A DNA stretch of 64,000 nt, taken from positions 99,095-163,094 of the forward strand of contig JBLXFD010000006.1 in the NCBI GenBank assembly GCA_048262455.1. Reading direction: 5' to 3'. Of the stretch, positions 27,828 through 36,314 are shown in pieces. The first letter of the stretch is position 1. Each line of letters begins with the position of its first letter. Under the pieces are notes generated by a model. That model saw only the letters and a program-made list of their open reading frames with translations. It searched no databases and had not been told where the DNA came from. The stretch is from Psychromarinibacter sp048262455 (GTDB lineage Bacteria; Pseudomonadota; Alphaproteobacteria; Rhodobacterales; Rhodobacteraceae). A program made the translations under genes and the position numbers.

Positions 27828-29287
27828 TCGTACTGCTCCCGGTACTTGCGCACGATGTAGAGCGCCAGGATGTTCAGCGCGAGGGTGATGACGAACAGCG
27901 TCATCCCCAGCGCGAAGGCCACCAGCGCCTCGGGCGAGGAGAAATCGGCGTCGCCGGTCAGCTGGCTGACGATCTTGGCGGTCACCGTGGTCATGGCCTC
28001 GAAGGGGTTCATCGACAGCCGGGCCGCGGCCCCTGCCCCCAGCACCACGATCATCGTCTCGCCGATGGCGCGGCTGGCGGCCAGCAGCACGGCGCCGACG
28101 ATCCCCGGAAGCGCGGCCGGCAGCACCACCTGGCGGATCGTCTCGGACCGCGTGGCGCCAAGGCCCAGCGAGCCGTCGCGCAGCGACTGCGGCACCGCGT
28201 TGATGATGTCATCGGACAGCGAGGATACGAAGGGGATCAGCATGATCCCCATCACCAGCCCCGCCGTCATCACCGACGAGGCCGCGTCCATCCACCCCAA
28301 CCCGTCGTCGCCGAAGACCCGCATCAGCAGCGGGCCCACGGTCAGCAGCGCGAAGAGGCCGTAGACAATGGTGGGAATGCCCGCCAGCACCTCGATCAGC
28401 GGCTTGGCGACGGCGCGCACCTTTGGCCCGGCGTATTCCGACAGGTAGATCGCCGCGAACAGCCCCAGCGGCACCGCCACCGCCAGCGCGATCAACGAGA
28501 TGTAGAGCGTGCCCCAGAGCAGCGGCAGGATACCCAGTTCCGACCCGCCGCCGAAGCTGGGGCTCCATGTGGTGCCCAGGAAGAAGTCGGCGGCCGGGTA
28601 GAGGCGGAAGAACTCGATGGTGTTGAAGATCAGCGACAGCACGATCCCCAGCGTGGTCAGGATCGCGATCGAAGCGGCGAGGATCAGCAGCGCGCGCACC
28701 CCCGTCTCGACGGTGTTGCGCGCCCGGCGGTCCTTGTGGGCGCGCAGCAGCGCCAGCGCGAAGCCCGCCATGGCCACCGCCAGCACCAGCACCGCGCGCC
28801 ACAGGTTGCCGGTGCGGGCCAGTTGCCGGTAATCCTGCGCGGCCGCCAGCACCTCGGGGCCCACGTCGGCCCCCAGCGCCACGCCCACGCCCGCCAGCAG
28901 CGCCCGCACGTCGGTGGCGCCGGTGTCGAGCCCGCGCATCTCGGCGCGCTCCAGCACCCCGGCCTCCACCGCCGTCTCCAGCCCCTCGGCCACGCGCCGC
29001 ACGTCGGTCATCGCCAGCGCCAGCGCGGTCTCGTCCGCCGCCGCCACGGGCGCCAGCTGCGCGGCGACCCTGCCCTCGATCACCAGCGGCTGCGCGATCA
29101 GCCAGACCGCCAGCACCAGCAGCGCCGGCGCCAGCGTGAACAGCGCGCCCGTGGCGCCGTAGTAGAAGGGCAGCGAGTGCAGCTTCCGGCTGTCACCCCC
29201 GGCGCTCGCCAGCGCCCGTTGCCGGCCGGCCCAGTAGGCGGCGGCGGCCAGAACGGCCAGGGCGATCAGGATCCAGAGAAGCGGCAT
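27824..29287 (-). CDS. pstC: phosphate ABC transporter permease PstC
   Basis: Second membrane subunit of the Pst importer. 487 residues, with an N-terminal extension of about 180 residues that adds two membrane segments and a soluble region before the usual permease core. The core has the loop SLRDGSLGLGATRSETIRQV and about six hydrophobic segments. A stable hairpin lies between it and pstS, consistent with lower expression of the membrane genes than of the binding protein. Confidence 0.95.
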   Translation of the reverse strand: MPLLWILIALAVLAAAAYWAGRQRALASAGGDSRKLHSLPFYYGATGALFTLAPALLVLAVWLIAQPLVIEGRVAAQLAPVAAADETALALAMTDVRRVAEGLETAVEAGVLERAEMRGLDTGATDVRALLAGVGVALGADVGPEVLAAAQDYRQLARTGNLWRAVLVLAVAMAGFALALLRAHKDRRARNTVETGVRALLILAASIAILTTLGIVLSLIFNTIEFFRLYPAADFFLGTTWSPSFGGGSELGILPLLWGTLYISLIALAVAVPLGLFAAIYLSEYAGPKVRAVAKPLIEVLAGIPTIVYGLFALLTVGPLLMRVFGDDGLGWMDAASSVMTAGLVMGIMLIPFVSSLSDDIINAVPQSLRDGSLGLGATRSETIRQVVLPAALPGIVGAVLLAASRAIGETMIVVLGAGAAARLSMNPFEAMTTVTAKIVSQLTGDADFSSPEALVAFALGMTLFVITLALNILALYIVRKYREQYE

Positions 29288-29319
29288 CGGCGGTCCTTGC
29301 GGCAGGTCTGTTCAGCGTT

Positions 29320-29349
29320 GCGGGCGGCGGCTGTCCGGCCGCCGCCCGC
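29320..29349 (-). promoter_or_regulatory. GC hairpin between pstS and pstC
   Basis: Perfect twelve-pair stem (29320-29331 with 29338-29349) with a six-base loop. There is no T run, so it probably stabilises the pstS mRNA end or partly stops transcription. Such a structure behind a highly expressed binding-protein gene is typical of ABC operons. Confidence 0.7.
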
Positions 29350-29369
29350 GCGGGTGTATCAGGGAAGGC

Positions 29370-30407
29370 TTACATGCCGCCCATGGTCTCTTCGGCCTCG
29401 ATGGTGGCCTGGGTCGCCGCCAGCTCGGGGTCGGACACCAGCCCGTAGTCGGCCAGCGGGCCGTCGGGTCCGGCGATCTCGTCGGCCACGAAGAACATCG
29501 CGAAGTCCTTGAGGCCCGGGATCACGTCCAGGTGCGCCTTCTTGATGTAGAAGTAGAGCGGCCGCGACACCGGGTACTCGCCGGTCGAGATGGTCTCGGT
29601 CGAGGGCTCGACCCCGCCCATGGTGGCGACCTTCAGCTTGTCGGTGTTGTTCTCGTAGAAGGCCAGGCCGAAGACGCCGACGCCGTTCGGGTTGCTGTCG
29701 ATCCGCGCCAGGGTCTCGGTGTAGTCGCCGTCGATGTCCACCGACTTGCCGTCGGTGCGCACCTTCATGCAGGCGGCCTCGGCGTCGTCCTCGGACATGC
29801 CGGCGCCGGTCATCGCCTCCAGCGCGCCGCTGTCCTCGCAGCCCTGCAGCAGCACCTTCTCCTCGAAGACCTCGCGGGTGCCGTGCTTGGTGCCGGGGAT
29901 GAAGGCGGCGATCTCGACGTCCGGCAGGTCCGGGTTCACGTCGGCCCAGGTGGTGTTGGGGTTGGCGGTCATGGCGCCGTCCACCGGCACCTGCGCGGCC
30001 AGCGCGTTGTACCAGTCGGTGGGCTCGAAGCTGGTGAAATCGGGCCCGTCGATCTGGCTGGCGAAGACGATGCCGTCATAGCCGATGCGCACCTCGATGA
30101 TGTCGGTCACGCCGTTGGCGGCGCAGGCCTCGACCTCGTTGGCGCGCATGGCGCGGGAGGCGTTGGCGATGTCGATGGTGTTCTCGCCCACGCCTTCGCA
30201 GAAGCGCTTGAGCCCGGCCGAGGAGCCGCCGGATTCCACCACCGGGGTGGGATAGTCGAAGTTCTCGCCGAAGGCTTCCGCCACGATCGAGGCATAGGGC
30301 AGCACCGTCGAGGACCCGGCCACCTGCACGTTGTCGCGCGCGGCGGCGGAGGTGGCGGCGGCGGCGAGCGCCAAGCTCGAGACGGTCAGTTTCGCAAGGG
30401 ACATCAT
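29370..30407 (-). CDS. pstS: phosphate-binding protein PstS
   Basis: Periplasmic phosphate receptor, 345 residues. Signal peptide with cleavage near AAATSAAA, then VQVAGSSTVLPYA and ESGGSSAGLKRFCEG, which supply the phosphate-binding loops. It has two ATGs in tandem (30407, 30404). First gene of pstS-pstC-pstA-pstB-phoU-phoB; a Pho box lies about 80 bases upstream, so induction by phosphate limitation is well supported. Confidence 0.96.
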   Translation of the reverse strand: MMSLAKLTVSSLALAAAATSAAARDNVQVAGSSTVLPYASIVAEAFGENFDYPTPVVESGGSSAGLKRFCEGVGENTIDIANASRAMRANEVEACAANGVTDIIEVRIGYDGIVFASQIDGPDFTSFEPTDWYNALAAQVPVDGAMTANPNTTWADVNPDLPDVEIAAFIPGTKHGTREVFEEKVLLQGCEDSGALEAMTGAGMSEDDAEAACMKVRTDGKSVDIDGDYTETLARIDSNPNGVGVFGLAFYENNTDKLKVATMGGVEPSTETISTGEYPVSRPLYFYIKKAHLDVIPGLKDFAMFFVADEIAGPDGPLADYGLVSDPELAATQATIEAEETMGGM

Positions 30408-30484
30408 AAGCTCCTGTATGTTCCGTCGAGGGGCGCGTTCGCCCCGCTTGCAGGGGTTGCCTATGGGGCCGGCCCGAACCTTTT

Positions 30485-30513
30485 GTGACGGCTGGGTAAC
30501 GGTTTCATGACAG
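30485..30513 (-). promoter_or_regulatory. Pho box upstream of pstS
   Basis: On the minus strand CTGTCAT, CCGTTAC and CCGTCAC occur at exact 11-base spacing (30507-30513, 30496-30502, 30485-30491), separated by GAAA and CCAG. The 7-4-7 layout is the PhoB consensus, and there are three half-sites rather than two. It lies 78 bases ahead of the pstS ATG. Confidence 0.85.
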
Positions 30514-30763
30514 CCGGCAAAGCCGATCGGCGCAGCCTGTGGACAGCCATGGGATTGGGTATCCTTATCAATCCGTTAACTCGGGCCGCCGGGGGAGGAG
30601 AAAGGTTTTCTCCTTCGATTTCCGGCACTCGCAGGGCGTTCCTGACGCGGGGGCAGGTACGCCCCTGCGGCACAGATAGGCGAATCGGCGGGCAGGGAAA
30701 GGGCGATTCTCGGGATGGAAGGTGAAGGCGTTGGCCACGCGCGGCCTGCCCGGCGCGACGTGA

Positions 30764-31190
30764 GCCTGCCCGTGGGGTGGCGCTTCGCCCTACGGCATGA
30801 GCGCTTTATCCCCGCCACATCCGCGCACAGAATGAGCGTTGCCCTTCGGGTGACACAGCGCCAGCCCGCCGGAACGGGCAGGCGCTCGCCCCCGCGCCTG
30901 CGGCTTGTCCGGGGGCTGACCAGCGCATCGTTCGAAGGAAGTGTAGGGCGGGGTTCACCCCGCCACGGCGCGACACAGCCTGCCCGTGGGGTGGCGCTAC
31001 TGCCTTCCGGCAAGGGCACTTTATCCCGGTCACTTCCGCGCGCAGAATGAGCCGAGCACGCGGGTGACAAAGCGCCAGCCCGCCGGGACGGGCAGGCGCT
31101 CGCCCCGCGCCTTCGGCTTGTTCGGGGCGCATCAGCGCTTCGTTCAAATGAAGCCGTAGGGCGGGGTTCACCCCGCCACCGCGCGCCGCT
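30764..31190. repeat. two-copy 214-bp tandem repeat
   Basis: Two head-to-tail units, 30764-30977 and 30978-31190, share GCCTGCCCGTGGGGTGGCGCT at their starts (first 20 bases) and, further in, CAGAATGAGC, a GCCAGCCCGCCGG block, and GTAGGGCGGGGTTCACCCCG near their ends. They are similar but not identical. The second unit runs into the last codons of phoR. The 782-base gap from pstS to phoR otherwise contains only the pstS promoter area; no gene is credible in it. Confidence 0.85.
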
Positions 31191-32203
31191 CAAGCCGGCA
31201 GGATCACCGAGAACCGGCTGCCCTGCCCTCGCCGGCTGTCGATCCGCAGCCTGCCCCGGTGCCGGTTCACGATGTGCTTGACGATCGCCAGCCCCAGCCC
31301 GGTGCCGCCCATCTCGCGGCTGCGGTGGCTGTCGATCCGGTAGAACCGCTCGGTCAGGCGCGGGATCTGCAGCGGGTCGATCCCCTCGCCGTCGTCGGCC
31401 ACCTCGATGCGCAACGCGGCGCCCCGCAGGGACGGCTCGTGCGCCTGCCGGTCCAGCGTCACCCGCACCGTGCCGCCGCCGTACTTCACCGCGTTCTCGA
31501 TCAGGTTGGTGAAGACCTGCAGCAGCTGGTCGGCGTCCCCCGGCGCCTCGGCGGGCGCCCCTGCCCCCTCCAGCGTCACCGAGGCGCCGGCCTCGCGCGC
31601 CACCGGCTCCAGCGTCGCGGCGGCAGAGCGCAGCAGCAGCGCCACGTCGACCCGGCCCGTGGGGCGCACCCGCTCCTGGCTTTCCACCCGGCTCAGCGAC
31701 AGCAGGTCGTCGATCAGCCGGCTCATCCGCCCCGCCTCGCGCGCCATGATGCCGAGGAACCGCGCCCGCGCCCCCGCGTCGTCCCGGGCCGGGCCCTGCA
31801 GGGTCTCGATGAAGCCGATCACAGCGGTCAGCGGCGTGCGCAGCTCGTGGCTGACGTTGGCGACGAAATCGCGGCGCATCTCGCTGGCGGCCTGCACGTG
31901 GCTGACGTCCTCGAGGCTGAGCAGCACCGCGCCCCCGCCCGCCGGCGCGGCCACCGCGTTGTAGGTCACGTCGCGCTCGCCGTCGCGGGTCAGGAAGACC
32001 GCGCTTTGCCGGGCGCCGGTCTTCAGCGCCGCCTCGACGCAGTCCAGCAGCACCGGCTGGCGCAGCACGGTGATGTAGTGCTGCCCGGCGATCCGCCCGA
32101 ACAGCTGCGCGGCGGGGCCGTTGCAGGCGCTGACCCGCTCGTTCCCGCCCACCAGCACCGCCGGGATCGGCAGCGCCGCCAGTAGTGCCTCGGGCGGGGT
32201 CAT
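31190..32203 (-). CDS. phoR: phosphate regulon sensor kinase PhoR (soluble form)
   Basis: Histidine kinase that phosphorylates PhoB. From the ATG at 32203 the protein has 337 residues: a PAS-like sensor (residues about 5-105), H-box with His119 in NVSHELRTPLTAVIGF, N-box NLIENAVKYGGG and G-boxes DDGEGIDP and GGTGLGLAIVKHI. No membrane segment precedes the PAS domain, unlike E. coli PhoR. The start overlaps the metZ-like stop (ATGA), so it is expressed from the upstream side, separately from pstS. Confidence 0.92.
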   Translation of the reverse strand: MTPPEALLAALPIPAVLVGGNERVSACNGPAAQLFGRIAGQHYITVLRQPVLLDCVEAALKTGARQSAVFLTRDGERDVTYNAVAAPAGGGAVLLSLEDVSHVQAASEMRRDFVANVSHELRTPLTAVIGFIETLQGPARDDAGARARFLGIMAREAGRMSRLIDDLLSLSRVESQERVRPTGRVDVALLLRSAAATLEPVAREAGASVTLEGAGAPAEAPGDADQLLQVFTNLIENAVKYGGGTVRVTLDRQAHEPSLRGAALRIEVADDGEGIDPLQIPRLTERFYRIDSHRSREMGGTGLGLAIVKHIVNRHRGRLRIDSRRGQGSRFSVILPA

Positions 32204-33381
32204 GCGCCAGTCGCGGCGGCGATGGCGGCGCGGAACTCCTCGGTCAGGGCGGTGATGTCCTCGACCCCCACCGAGACGCGGAAGAAGCCCTCGGACATCC
32301 CCAGCGCCTCGCGTTCCTGCGCCGAGAGCGCCCGGTGCGAGGAACTGGCGGGGTGGCTGATGGTGGTGCCGATGTCCCCCAGCGTGGGCGCAAAGGCGAT
32401 CTGCGGCGCGGCGCGCACCAGCGCGTTGGCCGCCGCCCGCCCGCCGCCGATCTCGAAGCACACCATGTTGCCGCCGCGCCGGCCCAGCAGCGCGTGGGCG
32501 CGCTCGTGGTCCGGGTGGTCGGGGCGCGTGGGGTAAAGCACCCGGCCCACCCCCGGCATTGATCCCAGCGCCTCGGCCAGGGTCTGGGCATTCTGCTCGG
32601 CCCGGTCATAGCGCAGCTCGAAGGAATAAAGCCCCCGCTCGGCCAGCCAGCAGTCGAAGGGGCTCGGGGTCAGGCCCAGCGTCACCGCGCAGTCGTAGAT
32701 CCGCCGCCGCACCTGCGCGTCCCGGGCCGCGATATAGCCCAGCGTCGCGTCGGAATGGCCCGCCAGCAGCTTGGTGACAGAATGGATCACCAGGTCCGCG
32801 CCATGGGCGAAGGGGGCAAAGCCGCGCGGGGTGGTGAAGGTATTGTCCACCGCCAGCAGCACGCCTTTCTCGCGGGCCAGAGCCGCAATCCCCTCGATGT
32901 CCGAGACCCGCAGGGTGGGGTTCGACACGACCTCCACCAGGATCATCTTCGTCTCGGGCCGCAGCGCCGCCGCGATGGCGCCGGCGTCGGTGGGATCGGC
33001 GAGGGTCGCGGCGATGCGCATGCGCGGCAGCTCCTCGCGCAGCATCCGCATGGACCGGCCATAGAGCTGGTTGCCCGCCACCACGTGGTCGCCCTGCTGC
33101 AGCAGCCCGTACAGCGCCGCCGTCACCGCCGCCATGCCGGAGCCCAGCACCAGCCCGCCCTCGGCCCCCTCCATCCCGTCGATTTTGGTGGCCAGAACGC
33201 TGGCGTTGGGATGGCCCTCGCGGGCATAGGTATAGCCGGGGATGCGGCCCTCGTACTGGTCGTCCAGCGCATCGGGGCTTTCCGCCCCGTAGACCACCGA
33301 GGGTTGCAGCGGCGTCACCAGCGCGCGGCCGGTTCCCTCGGGCCAGGGGGTGCGGCGCACCAGGGGCTTGTGGTCGGTCAT
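32200..33381 (-). CDS. PLP-dependent Cys/Met metabolism enzyme (cystathionine gamma-synthase / O-succinylhomoserine sulfhydrylase-like)
   Basis: Fold-type I PLP enzyme of sulfur amino-acid metabolism, 393 residues from MTDHKPLVRRTPWPEG. Motifs: GYTYAREGHPNASVLATKI, LGSGMAAVTAAL, VDNTFTTPRGFAPF and SVTKLLAGHSD with the PLP lysine. The family members (MetB, MetC, MetZ, methionine gamma-lyase) cannot be separated safely from this sequence. It is coupled to phoR and lies 32 bases downstream of the carbonic anhydrase gene. Confidence 0.85.
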   Translation of the reverse strand: MTDHKPLVRRTPWPEGTGRALVTPLQPSVVYGAESPDALDDQYEGRIPGYTYAREGHPNASVLATKIDGMEGAEGGLVLGSGMAAVTAALYGLLQQGDHVVAGNQLYGRSMRMLREELPRMRIAATLADPTDAGAIAAALRPETKMILVEVVSNPTLRVSDIEGIAALAREKGVLLAVDNTFTTPRGFAPFAHGADLVIHSVTKLLAGHSDATLGYIAARDAQVRRRIYDCAVTLGLTPSPFDCWLAERGLYSFELRYDRAEQNAQTLAEALGSMPGVGRVLYPTRPDHPDHERAHALLGRRGGNMVCFEIGGGRAAANALVRAAPQIAFAPTLGDIGTTISHPASSSHRALSAQEREALGMSEGFFRVSVGVEDITALTEEFRAAIAAATGA

Positions 33382-33413
33382 GGCACCTTTCCCGGCCGCG
33401 GGGGCCGTCCTTG

Positions 33414-33944
33414 TCAATCCAGCGCGCGCAGCTTGTCGCGGAACAGCCGCATTTTGGCGCGGTAGCCCTGCGCCGCGCGGCGCAGCCCCTCGATGGCGGC
33501 CTCGTCCAGCTGCCGCACCACCTTGCCCGGCGCCCCCACCACCAGCGAGTTCGGCGGGATCACCTTGCCTTCGGTCACCAGCGCCCCTGCCCCGATCAGG
33601 CAGTTCTCGCCGATCACCGCGCGGTTCAGCACCGTCGCGCCCATGCCCACCAGGGTGTTGTCGCCGATGGTGCAGCCGTGCAGCATCGCCTTGTGGCCGA
33701 TGGTGCAACCCCGGCCCACGGTCAGCGGGCAGCCGGGGTCGGTGTGGAAGACGCAGTTCTCCTGCACGTTGCTGTCCTCGCCGACGCGGATCGGCTCGTT
33801 GTCGCCGCGCAGGGTGGCGCCGAACCAGATCGAGGCGCCGGTCTCCAGGATGATGTTGCCGATCACGTTGGCGTCCGGCGCGATCCAGACGTCGCCGTTC
33901 TCGGGCAGTTGCGGCGCGATGCCGTCCAGGGCGTAAAGGGTCAT
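33414..33944 (-). CDS. gamma-type carbonic anhydrase family protein
   Basis: Left-handed beta-helix protein of 176 residues built of hexapeptide repeats (for example VIGNIILETGASIWFGATL). Likely metal ligands are seen in VFHTDPG and GHKAMLHG, which match the gamma carbonic anhydrase/YrdA-type pattern of three His residues. Catalysis of CO2 hydration is plausible but many family members are untested. The start overlaps the gmk stop by four bases. Confidence 0.9.
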   Translation of the reverse strand: MTLYALDGIAPQLPENGDVWIAPDANVIGNIILETGASIWFGATLRGDNEPIRVGEDSNVQENCVFHTDPGCPLTVGRGCTIGHKAMLHGCTIGDNTLVGMGATVLNRAVIGENCLIGAGALVTEGKVIPPNSLVVGAPGKVVRQLDEAAIEGLRRAAQGYRAKMRLFRDKLRALD

Positions 33945-34582
33945 GTCCTCTCCTCGAATTCCCGGTTCAGCCCGCGCACGAAGTCGCTGAGCGCCGGCTG
34001 GCGTTCGCGCCGCAGGCGTTCGGCGGTCAGGATGGTCTTCAGCTGCAGCGCCGCCTCCTCCACATCCCGGTTGACCAGGACATAGTCGTACTCGGCCCAG
34101 TGGCTGATCTCCGACTGGCTCTTTTCCATGCGCCGGGCGATCACCTCGGCGCTGTCCTGGGCGCGGCCGGTCAGCCGCCGCTCCAACTCCGCGATGGAGG
34201 GCGGCAGCACGAAGACAGAGACCACGTCCTTGCCGAGGCCGGAGTTGCGGACCTGCTGGCCGCCCTGCCAGTCGATGTCGAACAGCACGTCGCGGCCGCC
34301 GGAGATCGCCTGCTCCACCGGCGCGCGGGGCGAGCCGTAGAGATTGCCGAAGACCTCGGCGTGTTCCAGCATTTCGCCGGTCTCGACCATCTTGAGGAAG
34401 TCATCACGGCTGCGAAAGTAGTACTCGCGCCCGTCCTGTTCGCCCGCGCGGGGCGGCCGGGTGGTGGCGGAGACGGAGAAGGCGATGGTCGGATCCCAGT
34501 CGCGCAGCGCCCGCGCCAGCGTCGACTTTCCCGCGCCGGAGGGCGAGCTGAGAATGACCAGAAGCCCGCGCCGCGATGCCAT
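33941..34582 (-). CDS. gmk: guanylate kinase
   Basis: Phosphorylates GMP to GDP. 213 residues with the P-loop SPSGAGKS at residues 13-20 and the GMP-binding segment SVSATTRPPRAGEQDGREY. It follows yicC by only three bases and overlaps the carbonic anhydrase gene. The yicC-gmk pairing is common in proteobacteria. Confidence 0.97.
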   Translation of the reverse strand: MASRRGLLVILSSPSGAGKSTLARALRDWDPTIAFSVSATTRPPRAGEQDGREYYFRSRDDFLKMVETGEMLEHAEVFGNLYGSPRAPVEQAISGGRDVLFDIDWQGGQQVRNSGLGKDVVSVFVLPPSIAELERRLTGRAQDSAEVIARRMEKSQSEISHWAEYDYVLVNRDVEEAALQLKTILTAERLRRERQPALSDFVRGLNREFEERT

Positions 34583-34585
34583 CGA

Positions 34586-35476
34586 TTACTCCACGTTCTG
34601 AACCTGCTCGCGCATCTGATCGATGGTGGCCTTGAGGTCAAGACCGACGCCGGTCAGCTCTGTCGACTGGGCCTTCGAGCACAGGGTATTGGCCTCGCGG
34701 TTGAATTCCTGGCTGAGGAAATCCAGCTTGCGGCCCACCGGCCCTTCCTCTGCCAGCAGGTCGCGGGCGGCGCGGACGTGGGCGCGCAGGCGGTCGATCT
34801 CCTCGGTGACGTCGGCCTTGACGGCGATCATCGCCAGTTCCTGCGCCACGCGGGCGGGGTCGGCGCCCTCCGAATTGCCCAGCACCCGGGCAAGGTTCTC
34901 GCGCAGTTTCGCGGCAGTCTGCTCGCGCCGGGCCTCGGCCAGCACGGCGGCCTCCTCGGTCAGGGCGGCGATGCGGTCCAGCTGCGCGCCCAGCACCTGG
35001 TGCAGGCTGGCGCCCTCGGCGGCGCGCATCTCGTCGAAGGCGGCGACCAGCGCCGGCAGGCCCGCGAGGATCGCCTTGGCCAGCGGCTCCGGCGGCGCGT
35101 CGCTGCCGCCGCTGACCACCACGCCGCGGGACGAGAGCACCTCGGCGGCGGTGGGATCGGCCAGCGCCAGCCCGGCGGCGGGGGCGGCGCGGCGCACCTG
35201 CACCAGCTGCGCCAGCACCCGCTCCAGCGCCGCGGTGTCGATCTGCTCGGCGCTGCCGCCCTCCTCGCGGGACAGCCGCAGCCCCAGCGTGACGCTGCCC
35301 CGCGCCGCCACCGCGCCCACGGAGGCGCGGGCCGGGGCGTCCAGCCCGTCGATCCAGTCCGGCAGCCGCAGCCGCAGGTCCAGCCCGCGCGCGTTGACCG
35401 AGCGCAGGTCCCAGGTCCATGCGAACCCCTCGGCGGCGCCCTTAGCAGAGGCGAAGCCGGTCATGGATTTAACCAT
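34586..35476 (-). CDS. yicC: YicC family endoribonuclease-like protein
   Basis: 296 residues; N-terminal YicC domain beginning MVKSMTGFASAKG, then DLRSVNARGLDLRLRLP, and C-terminal DUF1732 with FLSQEFNREANTLCSKA. Family members have been linked to RNA decay. The ATG at 35476 is preferred because it gives the expected KSMTGF start. It shares a divergent promoter region with the PAS-type gene; two TTAACCAT motifs (35469-35476 and 35482-35489) lie there. Confidence 0.92.
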   Translation of the reverse strand: MVKSMTGFASAKGAAEGFAWTWDLRSVNARGLDLRLRLPDWIDGLDAPARASVGAVAARGSVTLGLRLSREEGGSAEQIDTAALERVLAQLVQVRRAAPAAGLALADPTAAEVLSSRGVVVSGGSDAPPEPLAKAILAGLPALVAAFDEMRAAEGASLHQVLGAQLDRIAALTEEAAVLAEARREQTAAKLRENLARVLGNSEGADPARVAQELAMIAVKADVTEEIDRLRAHVRAARDLLAEEGPVGRKLDFLSQEFNREANTLCSKAQSTELTGVGLDLKATIDQMREQVQNVE

Positions 35477-35615
35477 TCATATTAACCATTTGGTAAGGTT
35501 TCCCTGCCCTTCCGGGTGTTTCGGGGCATATTAAGGCTTCAGTAATCATTCTGAACTATCCGTTAACAGAGCGGGGGCCGTGTCACAACGCGCCCGCCAT
35601 CCGGAAGGAAGATCC

Positions 35616-36242
35616 ATGCACACGCGCCAAGGCACCCACGCCCGGGTGGTCCCGCTGTTCGGCCGCCCCGCCCCGGCCTCTTACAACGCCATCGCCCTGG
35701 TCGAGGCTTACTGGGACGGGCTGCGCGACGGCCGCCGGATGCCCCGCCGCGCCGAGGTGGACCCGCGGGGGCTGCAGGACGCGCTGCACTACGCCTTCGT
35801 GGCCCAGCAGGTGGCGCCGGGCGCCGGGCGGATCCGCATCGCCGGGCCGCACCTGACGGACCTTCTGGGCATGGCGGTGCAGGGTTTGCCGCTGACCGCC
35901 CTGCTCACCCCCGCCGCCCGCCCCCGGCTGTCGCGGGTGCTGGACCAGGTTCATGCCGAGGGGCGGCTGGCGGAGATGCACCTGCACGGCGCCGCCGGGC
36001 CGGGCCAGCCCGAGCTGGAGGCGCGGCTGTGGCTGGCGCCGCTGGCGGGCGGCGCGGCGCAGGGCGGAACGCAGATGCTGGGGTGCTTCGAGAGCCACGG
36101 CAGCATCGGCCGCGCCCCGCGCCGGTTTGACGTGACGGCGGTGAAGACCCGGCGGGTGGTGGCGACGGCGGGGTCGGCTGCGGCGGCCCCGGCGGGGGAA
36201 AGCCGGGGCAAGGCCCCGCATCTGACGCTGGTGAAGGGCTGA
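35616..36242 (+). CDS. PAS_5-type domain protein of unknown function
   Basis: 208 residues from the ATG at 35616, which has a GGAAGGA ribosome site; a start at 35580 lacks one. The middle (YWDGLRDGRRMPRRAEVDPR, then IRIAGPHLTDLLGM) matches the PAS_5/DUF1388 family found in alphaproteobacteria. The C-terminus is basic and disordered. No kinase or enzyme domain is attached, so its role as a sensor or structural protein is unknown. Confidence 0.82.
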   Translation: MHTRQGTHARVVPLFGRPAPASYNAIALVEAYWDGLRDGRRMPRRAEVDPRGLQDALHYAFVAQQVAPGAGRIRIAGPHLTDLLGMAVQGLPLTALLTPAARPRLSRVLDQVHAEGRLAEMHLHGAAGPGQPELEARLWLAPLAGGAAQGGTQMLGCFESHGSIGRAPRRFDVTAVKTRRVVATAGSAAAAPAGESRGKAPHLTLVKG

Positions 36243-36244
36243 AA

Positions 36245-36277
36245 ACAAAAAACCCCGCCGGCCAGAGGGCGGCGGGG
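36245..36277 (-). terminator. terminator of aroG
   Basis: CCCCGCCG (36253-36260) pairs with CGGCGGGG (36270-36277) over a nine-base loop. Reading the minus strand, the stem is followed by T6-G-T4, a strong termination signal for aroG. It lies directly behind the stop of the PAS_5 gene and may serve it as well. Confidence 0.85.
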
Positions 36278-36314
36278 TCCATGTCCTGGCGTCGTGGCAG
36301 CCGGCGCTGCCGGG

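Noticed and set aside
30435..31193. Several frames of 60-205 residues inside the pstS-phoR gap
   Set aside because: They translate the tandem repeat and its reverse. Residue content is Arg/Pro/Ala-biased and no start has a ribosome site.
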